This document shows, in pieces, positions 1 through 5,032 of a stretch of DNA of 9,030 nt. Origin of the DNA: an uncultured Clostridia bacterium. GTDB lineage: Bacteria > Bacillota > Clostridia > Oscillospirales > Oscillospiraceae. The stretch spans positions 1 to 9,030 of the forward strand of contig CALJDB010000064.1 in assembly GCA_938023775.1 (NCBI GenBank), in the 5' to 3' direction. Below the pieces are notes generated by a model. That model ran no database searches. It worked only from the letters and a program-made list of their open reading frames with translations, and had not been told where the DNA came from. Position numbers and translations under genes: made by a program. The number at the start of each line of letters is the position of its first letter. Position 1 is the first letter of the stretch.

Positions 1-118
1 GCTCTTTGACGAGACCGCCGCCAAGTATGCCGAGCGCGAGGGTGGTTACACCCGCGTGACCCGCATCGGACCCCGCCGCGGCGACGCCGCCGAGATGGCG
101 GTTCTGGAGCTCGTCTGA
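1..118 (+). CDS. rplQ: 50S ribosomal protein L17, C-terminal end (partial)
   Basis: Only the last 38 codons are present, read from base 2 to a TGA at 116-118. They end in [20 protein letters not shown] followed by VLELV, the typical C-terminus of bacterial ribosomal protein L17, where a basic GGYTRI-like stretch precedes an R-x-GD-x-AxMA(I/V)LEL tail. L17 is a component of the large ribosomal subunit near the exit tunnel and is normally the last gene of the rpsM-rpsK-rpsD-rpoA-rplQ operon. The strong terminator 30 bases downstream fits that operon-final position. The start and the body of the gene lie outside the window. The identification is confident despite the short fragment because this tail is highly conserved. 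Confidence 0.9.
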   Translation, partial: LFDETAAKYAEREGGYTRVTRIGPRRGDAAEMAVLELV

Positions 119-148
119 GCCTCCGCTTCCCGGTGAAATAACTGAAAT

Positions 149-185
149 AAAAACGGCTGTTCCAAAGCGGAACAGCCGTTTTTTT
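149..185 (+). terminator. Rho-independent terminator after rplQ
   Basis: A perfect 11-bp stem, ACGGCTGTTCC (153-163) with GGAACAGCCGT (169-179), closes a 5-base AAAGC loop and is followed by a run of T up to 185. An A run precedes it, so the stem can lengthen through A-T pairs. It lies 30 bases after the rplQ stop and just before the greA promoter, so it should separate the ribosomal-protein operon from greA. Confidence 0.93.
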
Positions 186-186
186 A

Positions 187-215
187 TTGAAAAACGCCGC
201 GCGGCGCGCTATAAT
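187..215 (+). promoter_or_regulatory. Near-consensus housekeeping promoter for greA
   Basis: TTGAAA (187-192) and TATAAT (210-215) are separated by exactly 17 bases. That is a perfect -10 and a 5-of-6 -35 for the vegetative sigma factor. Transcription should begin near base 222, giving a leader of about 20 bases before the ATG at 242. The 17-base spacer is very GC-rich (runs of GC/CG), unlike the A/T-rich boxes. The promoter starts directly after the rplQ terminator T run, so greA is probably an independent, well-expressed unit. Confidence 0.85.
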
Positions 216-241
216 GAGGGCAGGAAAACGAGGTGTTTGGA

Positions 242-745
242 ATGCACGACGAGCTGACGAGGATGGACCTCGAAAAAATGCAGCAGGAGCTCGACGAGCG
301 GCGGCTGAAGCTGATGCCGGAGCTCATCGAGGAGGTCAAGCGCACCCGCGCCTTCGGCGACCTCAGCGAGAACTATGAATACAAGGCGGCGAAGCAGGCG
401 CAGAACCGCAATAAAAGCCGCATCCGCTACTTAGAGCGCATGATCGCCTCCGCGAAGGTGATCGAGGACCGCTCCGCCGCGGACGAGGTCGGGCTCTATG
501 ACCGCGTCGAGCTCTACATCGAGGACGATGACGAGACCCAGACCGTGCAGGTCGTCACCACCGTGCGCTGCGACCCGCTGAACGGTCTCATCAGCAAGGA
601 GTCCCCGCTCGGTCGCGTTCTGCTCGGCAGAAAGACCGGCGACCGCGTGACCGTTCAGGTCAGCGAGACCTATAGCTACACCGCGCTCGTCCGCAGCATC
701 GAAAAGGGCAGCGACGACGGCTCCGCCGCGCTGCTGCAATTCTGA
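242..745 (+). CDS. greA: Transcription elongation factor GreA family
   Basis: This 167-residue protein is the usual length for GreA (about 158 residues) and shows its two-domain plan. An N-terminal coiled coil (about residues 5-75) carries the tip motif GDLSENYEY (39-47), with the acidic residues D40 and E43 that in GreA reach the RNA polymerase active site and stimulate cleavage of backtracked RNA. The C-terminal FKBP-like domain includes ISKESPLGRVLLGRKTGD (117-134), which binds polymerase. I chose ATG at 242 because GAGG (230-233) sits 8 bases upstream and the predicted transcript starts near 222. A GTG at 233 is in frame but would put its ribosome site at the very 5' end of the mRNA. Slightly divergent points are a D-rich segment EDDDETQ (94-100) and a serine/glycine tail after residue 155. 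A GreA paralogue rather than the sole GreA cannot be excluded. The small gene that follows is probably co-transcribed. Confidence 0.93.
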   Translation: MHDELTRMDLEKMQQELDERRLKLMPELIEEVKRTRAFGDLSENYEYKAAKQAQNRNKSRIRYLERMIASAKVIEDRSAADEVGLYDRVELYIEDDDETQTVQVVTTVRCDPLNGLISKESPLGRVLLGRKTGDRVTVQVSETYSYTALVRSIEKGSDDGSAALLQF

Positions 746-761
746 AAGGGGGCGGCGAGGC

Positions 762-878
762 ATCGAAACAAGCTATTTTGTCATTATTGTTGCGCTCATC
801 CTGCTCTGGGCCGCCGTGATGCGGAACGGCGCCGTCCGGCGCATTATCCAGCGAAAACGCGAAGGGAGGAAAGGCAAA
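762..878 (+). other. Open frame encoding a transmembrane segment with no standard start, fused in frame to the next small gene
   Basis: Reading in the frame of the downstream small protein, bases 762-878 encode IETSYFVIIVALILLWAAVM and then a basic stretch rich in R and K (RNGAVRRIIQRKREGRKGK). This is a textbook single membrane helix of about 16-18 residues followed by a positive cytoplasmic linker. No ATG or TTG occurs in frame in this stretch. The only conventional codons are GTG 816 and ATG 819, at the end of the helix and without a ribosome site. An AGGGGG (747-752) sits 9 bases before the ATC at 762, as if ATC (or a former ATG) were the start. Either a non-AUG start is used, or a start codon has been lost by mutation or sequence error. 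Coding potential is inferred from the amino-acid pattern alone. Confidence 0.5.
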
Positions 879-1073
879 ATGCCAACAGAGCTGCTTCAGG
901 AATTCATCGGCAAACGCTGCGCCGTCGTCATGCTCGGCGACATCAGCGGCAGCACCGGCGTGATCACCGCCGTGGAAGGCAACTGGATCCGCGTGGAGTA
1001 TAAAAACACCGCAAAGCTCATCAACGGCGACATGATCTCGCGCATCGAGATCCTGCCCGAAAAGAAGAAATGA
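879..1073 (+). CDS. Small beta-barrel (Sm/SH3-like) protein of unknown function
   Basis: The conservative product is 64 residues from ATG 879, preceded by GGGAGGA (864-870) at 8 bases. It has no named function that I can assign. The pattern is alternating hydrophobic strands: GKRCAVVMLGD, then STGVITAVEGNWIRVEYKN, then AKLINGDMISRIEILP. This matches the five-strand order of small Sm-like or SH3-like barrels, with the last piece resembling an Sm2-type motif. It ends in a lysine-rich tail (EKKK). No enzyme motif or metal-binding cysteine cluster is visible. The frame continues upstream through a membrane helix (762-878), so the true product may be a membrane-anchored barrel of about 104 residues. 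It follows greA by 133 bases without an intervening terminator, so it probably shares the greA promoter. The gene call is fairly sure, but both start and function are open. Confidence 0.7.
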   Translation: MPTELLQEFIGKRCAVVMLGDISGSTGVITAVEGNWIRVEYKNTAKLINGDMISRIEILPEKKK

Positions 1074-1099
1074 AAAAAGCGCCCGTATGGGCGCTTTTT
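1074..1099. terminator. Bidirectional terminator between converging genes
   Basis: AAAAAGCGCCC (1074-1084) and GGGCGCTTTTT (1089-1099) form an 11-bp perfect stem with a GTAT loop. The arms are A-tract then GC then T-tract on either strand, so it can end transcription both from the greA unit (+) and from the nucleotidyltransferase gene (-). It fills the whole gap: one gene's TGA ends at 1073 and the other's TAG begins at 1100. Confidence 0.92.
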
Positions 1100-1756
1100 C
1101 TATTCCTGATCCAGCAGCGGGCGAAGCGCCGCGATCCAGCTGCGGAGGGCGGCGGGGTCCATCGAGCGCAGGGCGGCGGCGTAAAGCGCAAAAAGCGCCG
1201 GGTGCTCGCGCTCTAAGCGGCGCAGGGACTTTTTCGGTCCGTAGTAATACTCGCCGAGCAGGTCGAAGCAGATCTCCAGACTCTCCGTCAGCAGCCAGTT
1301 CCAACGGTAAAAGCCCTCCGCGTCGCCCCGTGCGGTGCGCTGGAGCATCTTTTCGCACCAGCTGACGGCGTCGGCATTTTCCTCCGCCGTCTTTTTCGGC
1401 GCGGCGGCGATATGGTCCAGCACGCGCCGGCGCAGTCGCTCCCCGCGGCCGCTGCGGTCGCGCAGGAGCTCTCCGTCGAACACCTGCAAAAAGTCCCGCG
1501 GGTCAAAGTCCGCGTCAAAATCCGAGACTGGATAACAGAACACGTCCAGCTCTGTGCCGTCCACGACGGCGTCGTCGTGCTTCGCCGGTCCGTCATAGCC
1601 CAGCAGCGCGTCGAAATCGCTGCTCAAACCCGCGCTGCCGTCGGCAAAGGAGCCGTAGACGATCAGAAAGTCCGGGTCATATTTTTCGCAGAGATACGCG
1701 GCAATGACGCTGCGTTTTTGGGCGATATTCGGATTTTCAACGCTGTTGTCGGGCAT
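1100..1756 (-). CDS. Nucleotidyltransferase domain protein (minimal/antibiotic NTase-like)
   Basis: This 218-residue protein belongs to the DNA polymerase beta-like nucleotidyltransferase superfamily. The signature is GSFADGSAGLSSDFDALL (35-52): the GS pair of the NTP-binding loop, then D47 and D49 as metal-binding acids. TELDVFCY supplies a third acid at D71. After about residue 115 it becomes all-helical (VSWCEKMLQRTARGDAEGFY, then WNWLLTESLEICFDLLGEYYYGPKKSLR), as in aminoglycoside or lincosamide nucleotidyltransferases and their housekeeping relatives. Such proteins transfer a nucleoside monophosphate to a hydroxyl group; the acceptor here is unknown, and I would not call it a resistance gene. 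The start is ATG 1756, with GGAGG 10 bases upstream. No antitoxin or HEPN partner is adjacent. It converges with the greA unit and is separated from the upstream decarboxylase by a terminator, so it is probably monocistronic. I could not identify its promoter. Confidence 0.82.
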   Translation of the reverse strand: MPDNSVENPNIAQKRSVIAAYLCEKYDPDFLIVYGSFADGSAGLSSDFDALLGYDGPAKHDDAVVDGTELDVFCYPVSDFDADFDPRDFLQVFDGELLRDRSGRGERLRRRVLDHIAAAPKKTAEENADAVSWCEKMLQRTARGDAEGFYRWNWLLTESLEICFDLLGEYYYGPKKSLRRLEREHPALFALYAAALRSMDPAALRSWIAALRPLLDQE

Positions 1757-1820
1757 CGTTGTTTTGCCTCCGTTCTTTTTCCTTGCCAGCCGATGGCAGC
1801 TTCAGTCTAACACGCACGGC

Positions 1821-1854
1821 AAAAAAAGCAAACGCTTTCCGGCGAGCGGAAGCG
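1821..1854 (-). terminator. Terminator downstream of the UbiD-family decarboxylase
   Basis: On the minus strand CGCTTCC, a 7-base loop and GGAAAGCG (one bulged base) form a stem followed by TTTGC and seven T (1827-1821). It lies about 40 bases after the decarboxylase stop and before the nucleotidyltransferase start, so it should separate the two genes. The stem is only moderately strong. Confidence 0.6.
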
Positions 1855-1858
1855 CAGC

Positions 1859-1884
1859 GCGCCCGCCGCGGATGCGGCGGGCGC
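1859..1884. repeat. 11-bp perfect GC hairpin at the 3' end of the decarboxylase
   Basis: GCGCCCGCCGC (1859-1869) and GCGGCGGGCGC (1874-1884) form a perfect all-G/C stem with a GGAT loop, 6 bases from the decarboxylase stop. The T-rich flank (TTTATTTTA) is on the + strand side. By itself it looks like a terminator for + strand (antisense) transcription, and on the minus strand it would act mainly as an mRNA 3'-end stabiliser or as the first half of a two-hairpin terminator. Confidence 0.6.
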
Positions 1885-1890
1885 TTTATT

Positions 1891-3363
1891 TTACAGAATA
1901 TCTCCCCACTTTGCCTTGTCGACCTCCCGATACTCCGCGCGGACGAACTTGTCGCGGAGGGGGAAGGGGACGGTGGCGTCGTAGATGGCTTTATAGGCGA
2001 TGCCGTTGTCCCAGAGGTCGGGGTCGAAGAACTTTTTCTGCGTCGGGTCGCCGATGTGGCAGCGGACGCCGGGGACGGTCACGAGGTCCTTGTCTGGGCG
2101 GAAGCGCGTTGTCAGCGCCCACTCGACATCGTAGGGGTCGAAAATGTCCACATCGTCGTCCACGAGGACGAGATTTTTCATCTCCGGCGCGGTGCCGAGC
2201 GCAAGGAGCGCCGCCTGCCGCTGCTTGCCCTCATCCTGTGGGGTGGATTTCCTGAATTGCAGAATGCCGTTCAGCTTCCCGCCGCCGCTCGGCGGACAGT
2301 AAGCGTTCACGACCTTGCCGGGCATCGCGCGGTCGAGCTGGGCGAGCAGCGCCGCCTCGGTCGGGAGACCGGACATGGTGACGTGCTCCTCGCTCGCGCC
2401 GATGCAGACCTGAAAGATCGGCTTATGGCGGCAGGTGACGGCGCGCACCTTCAGCACGGGCTGCACGCGCGCGGCGCTCGCGTAGCCCGCGAACTCCGGG
2501 ATGGCGAAGCCGCTGCCGGTCGTGGAATCCTCCGAGACCGTGCGGTCAGGGAGCAGCTCGCCCTCGATGACGAACTCGGCGTTCGCGATGCAGTAGCCGT
2601 CAATGCTGCGGCAGCGTGTGAGTTCCACGGCGCGGGAGCGCATCGCACCGGCGACGGTCAGCTCGTCAAAGCCCAGCGGCGTCGTGGGCGGCTCGAAGCA
2701 GGACGCGAGATAGATCGCCGGGTCCAGCCCGATGGAGACGGAAATGGGCAGCGTCCGCCCCTGCCGGAACGCCTTGTCCTTGAAAACACCCATGTGGCGG
2801 TAGCCGCCGAAGCCGATCGCCATCTCGTCGCGGCCCTGGATACTCATGCGGTGGATCGCGGCGTTGGCGCACGACGGGTCGTCCGGGTCGTGGGCGTAGC
2901 AGAGACCCATGGTGACGTAGTGCCCGCCGTCGCGCTCGGTCGTCATCGTGGCGGGCAGGATCTTGCGCAGATCAAAGTCCGGGTCGGAGGCGAGGTAGAC
3001 CTCCTCCTGACACGCCGCCGCGCCGTTTTCGATCACGACGGGCGGGATGGGGTTTTTCAGCGCGTCCAGATAAAACCAGCCGAGCCTGTCCGGGTCCGTG
3101 CCGAGCAGATGACCGATGCGCTCGCGGCTCGCGAGCACGCCGATGGCGATGCTGGCGTCCGGAAAACCGGCAACGTCGCGGAAAAGCATCATAGGTCCCA
3201 GCTTCGTCGGGCGCTTCAGCGTGCCGCGCGCACCGACGCGGCGGTAAACGCCCGCGATCTCCGCGCGCGTGTCCACCTGCCGGTCCGCGATCTCCAAAAG
3301 CTGCCCCGGCACCCCCCGAAGCGCCTCAATCGCGCTCCGCAGGTCATAGATCTCAGGTTTCAT
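1891..3363 (-). CDS. UbiD-family (prFMN) aromatic acid decarboxylase, LpdC/gallate decarboxylase-like
   Basis: This 490-residue protein, full length for the family, decarboxylates an aromatic or unsaturated acid non-oxidatively using prenylated FMN. Recognisable blocks in order: GVYRRVGARGTLKRPTKLGP (38-57), GFPD (66-69), NAAIHRMSIQG (168-178), GGYRHMG (186-192), GLDPAI (212-217), FEPPTTPLGFDELTVAGAMR (223-242), AEFVIEGEL (262-270), PEFAGY (289-294), IGASEEHV (321-328) and PPSGGGKLNGILQ (357-369). N168, H190 and E234 fit the metal-prFMN ligands of UbiD enzymes; R172 and the glutamates at 263, 267 and 290 lie in the catalytic region. From memory the blocks match Lactiplantibacillus gallate decarboxylase LpdC better than classical UbiD or ferulate decarboxylases. 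I chose ATG 3363 over a 42-residue Cys-rich upstream extension. Its AAGGA site is 12 bases away, longer than usual. No prFMN synthase (UbiX/LpdB) or LpdD lies in the window. The likely substrate is a hydroxybenzoate such as gallate, protocatechuate or vanillate (inference). Confidence 0.9.
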   Translation of the reverse strand: MKPEIYDLRSAIEALRGVPGQLLEIADRQVDTRAEIAGVYRRVGARGTLKRPTKLGPMMLFRDVAGFPDASIAIGVLASRERIGHLLGTDPDRLGWFYLDALKNPIPPVVIENGAAACQEEVYLASDPDFDLRKILPATMTTERDGGHYVTMGLCYAHDPDDPSCANAAIHRMSIQGRDEMAIGFGGYRHMGVFKDKAFRQGRTLPISVSIGLDPAIYLASCFEPPTTPLGFDELTVAGAMRSRAVELTRCRSIDGYCIANAEFVIEGELLPDRTVSEDSTTGSGFAIPEFAGYASAARVQPVLKVRAVTCRHKPIFQVCIGASEEHVTMSGLPTEAALLAQLDRAMPGKVVNAYCPPSGGGKLNGILQFRKSTPQDEGKQRQAALLALGTAPEMKNLVLVDDDVDIFDPYDVEWALTTRFRPDKDLVTVPGVRCHIGDPTQKKFFDPDLWDNGIAYKAIYDATVPFPLRDKFVRAEYREVDKAKWGDIL

Positions 3364-3387
3364 AAGCAGTCTCGATCCTTTCAAGAG

Positions 3388-3420
3388 AGTATAGCAAGTA
3401 TAGCATAGTTTTAAGAAAAA
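3388..3420 (-). promoter_or_regulatory. Candidate promoter region of the decarboxylase with a tandem 9-bp repeat
   Basis: On the + strand AGTATAGCA occurs twice, back to back (3388-3396 and 3397-3405). Read on the minus strand this gives two TATACT boxes 9 bases apart, each a good -10 element, 25-35 bases upstream of the decarboxylase ATG. Upstream on that strand is a TTTTTTCTTAAAA stretch, but a clear -35 at 17 bases is lacking. This is the only A/T-rich patch near the gene. The repeat could simply be promoter duplication, or a regulator site covering the -10 box. Confidence 0.5.
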
Positions 3421-3432
3421 AGCCTCGCAGAG

Positions 3433-3590
3433 TTTGCGCCTGCAGGCGCAAATTAATCCAATCATTTTTGGCGGCGTGTACGTCGCCAAAAATTCCGCTC
3501 AGCCCGCAAACGTGCGCCCCTACGGGGCGTGCGCTGCGGCGGGCTGCATCCCCTTCAAATGAGAGGTTGCCGAAGGCAATCTCTCATTTG
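3433..3590. repeat. Cluster of four inverted repeats in a gene-free gap
   Basis: Four independent palindromes follow one another. (1) A perfect 20-bp palindrome at 3433-3452 (TTTGCGCCTG with its mirror). (2) TTTTTGGCGGCG / CGTCGCCAAAAA at 3465-3492 with a TGTA loop and one mismatch. (3) AGCCCGC (3501-3507) with GCGGGCT (3539-3545), enclosing CGCCCC / GGGGCG (3515-3529). (4) CAAATGAGAGGTTGCC (3556-3571) with GGCAATCTCTCATTTG (3575-3590), a 16-bp stem with one G-T pair and a GAA loop that overlaps the esterase stop codon. None has a proper T tract beside it. No ribosome-bound open frame is visible here. The GCCCCTACGGGGCG core looks like the short intergenic palindromes dispersed in GC-rich Clostridia, but I cannot confirm copies elsewhere. 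Confidence 0.75.
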
Positions 3591-5026
3591 AATTTCACCG
3601 TCATGCCCGGCTGCTCCTCGCAGAAGGCGATGACCTCCGCCTCGTCGGGGGAGGCGATGAGGTCCTCCGCGCGGCTCTCCGTCGGTCCGAAGTGCATCGC
3701 GAGCGGGGTTTCCTCCGTGAAGAGGGGCCACGCGGGCAGCCCCGGACCGTTCGGGTCGCCGGTTTTGGCGAAATTCGTCCAGTATGCGCGGAGGAGCCTC
3801 GCCAGTGCATAGTCATAGTTCGTGAAGCGCTCGTCCGTCATCGTGCCGAAAATGTAGGGCAGTTCTGCGGCATGGGGCGTCTCGCTGCCGAAGGGCGGCG
3901 CGCCGTGGGACCAGTAGGCGTGCTCGCGCGGCGGCTGCGGGCGGTCCATGTAATAAGCGCGGATCGGCGCGAAGCCGTGCGCGGCGTTATGCCGCGCCCA
4001 CGCGACGCCGGGGGAGTAGGCAAAGGCGCGGAGATAGGCGGTGTTTTCGCCGAGCTCGGCGCGCACCTTGCGCGTGAACATCCACGAGTCACCCGCCACG
4101 CTGCCGCACAGAACGGCGACGTCCTGCGGGTATTCCCCGCGCCAGAGCTGCACGCCGGGGACGTCGACGACCGTGCTGCCGTCGATAAAGGGCTGGAAAT
4201 ACGCAAGGTCGCGCTCCGGGATCGTCGCCTCCACGGCGGCAGTCATCTTGTCCAGCAGTTCACCCGGCTCGGCGCGCAGGGCGTCGTCCGTCGTCCAGCC
4301 GAGATAGTCGAGCGCATCGGTGCAGAGCTTCGTGAACTCCGCCTTGGGGCGGACGAGGTCCGCCTCGTTCAGACCGCCGCCGGAATGGGCGGCAGCGCGG
4401 CTGAACAGCCCGCGGGAGAGCGGGCAGGCGAGCTGGATGCGCGTGGAAACGCCGCCGGCGGACTGCCCGAAGATCATAACGCGCGACGGATCGCCGCCGA
4501 AGGCGGCGATGTTCTCCTGCACCCAGCGCAGCGCCGCGATCTGGTCCAAAATACCGAAGTTATAAGCCCCGCCGTTGCGCGCCTCCAGCTCCGGCGTGTT
4601 GAAAAAGCCGAAAATGTTGACGCGGTAATTGATCGTGACGAGGATGCAGCCCTCGGCGCAGAGCGCCGCGCCGTCGTAGGTCGGCTCGTGGCCGTAACCG
4701 AACTGGAATACGCCGCCGTAGATCCAGAACATGACCGGCAGCGACTCGCCGGCGCTCCGTGCCGGGGTGTAAACGTTCAGATAAAGGCAGTCCTCGCTGA
4801 CGGGATAGTCCCCGCCGTCCTTGCGCTTCTGATAGGGCGCGGCGGAAAAGGCGCTGCAATCGCGCACGCCGGACCAAGCCTCCGGCTCCGCCGGGGGCGC
4901 AAAGCGCCGCGCGCCGACCGGCGGCGCGGCATAGGGCACGCCGCGGAACACGCTGTAATCCCCGCCCCGGTCGCCCGGAACGCCGCGCACCGCGCCGTAT
5001 TTTGTGATAGCCTCCAAGATTGCCAT
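3584..5026 (-). CDS. Type-B carboxylesterase (para-nitrobenzyl esterase-like)
   Basis: This 480-residue cytoplasmic alpha/beta-hydrolase (no signal peptide) hydrolyses carboxylic esters. It shows the family signature EDCLYLNVYTP (78-88) and the nucleophile elbow GQSAGG (187-192) with Ser189. His385 in PHAAELPYIFG fills the HG-x-ELPY position. Asp313 in GSVAGDSWMF stands where most relatives have glutamate. The oxyanion motif, normally HGG, reads YGG (103-105). The N-terminus FRGVPYAAPPVGARRF is the classic type-B opening. I chose ATG 5026: GGGAGG lies 8 bases upstream, inside the last codons of the amidohydrolase, whereas the GTG at 5032 is only 2 bases from it. The 6-base gap and this overlapping site imply translational coupling with the M20 gene. 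The substrate is unknown; given the neighbours, an ester of an aromatic acid is plausible. The 3' end lies in a strong hairpin that contains the stop codon. Confidence 0.92.
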   Translation of the reverse strand: MAILEAITKYGAVRGVPGDRGGDYSVFRGVPYAAPPVGARRFAPPAEPEAWSGVRDCSAFSAAPYQKRKDGGDYPVSEDCLYLNVYTPARSAGESLPVMFWIYGGVFQFGYGHEPTYDGAALCAEGCILVTINYRVNIFGFFNTPELEARNGGAYNFGILDQIAALRWVQENIAAFGGDPSRVMIFGQSAGGVSTRIQLACPLSRGLFSRAAAHSGGGLNEADLVRPKAEFTKLCTDALDYLGWTTDDALRAEPGELLDKMTAAVEATIPERDLAYFQPFIDGSTVVDVPGVQLWRGEYPQDVAVLCGSVAGDSWMFTRKVRAELGENTAYLRAFAYSPGVAWARHNAAHGFAPIRAYYMDRPQPPREHAYWSHGAPPFGSETPHAAELPYIFGTMTDERFTNYDYALARLLRAYWTNFAKTGDPNGPGLPAWPLFTEETPLAMHFGPTESRAEDLIASPDEAEVIAFCEEQPGMTVKFK

Positions 5027-5032
5027 TTGCAC

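Noticed and set aside
233..241. GTG at 233 as the greA start
   Set aside because: The predicted transcript begins near 222, leaving no room for a ribosome site before 233, while GAGG at 230-233 is well placed for ATG 242.
660..1358. A 232-codon minus-strand frame across greA's end and the small gene
   Set aside because: It overlaps two well-supported + strand genes, a terminator and the nucleotidyltransferase gene, with no recognisable motif or ribosome site.
1100..1756. Calling the nucleotidyltransferase an antibiotic-resistance gene or the toxin/antitoxin of a MNT-HEPN pair
   Set aside because: Only the generic superfamily motif is visible. No HEPN partner gene is next to it, and the helical C-terminus does not identify a drug substrate.
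1757..1820. Promoter of the nucleotidyltransferase gene
   Set aside because: A TAGACT-like box is present on the minus strand, but no -35 lies at usable spacing, so I could not support a call.
1759..3408. A 549-codon open frame on the + strand opposite the decarboxylase
   Set aside because: It is antisense to a clearly conserved UbiD-family gene, has no ribosome site, and its product is a low-complexity R/A/V/H/D-rich sequence typical of mirror frames in GC-rich DNA.
3364..3489. A 42-residue N-terminal extension of the decarboxylase
   Set aside because: It reads through the likely promoter and a palindrome, is Cys/Leu-rich and unlike the family, and normal homologues begin near MKPEIYDL.
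3468..3812. A 114-codon + strand frame in the gap and esterase end
   Set aside because: It runs through palindromes and antisense to the esterase C-terminus, with no ribosome site.
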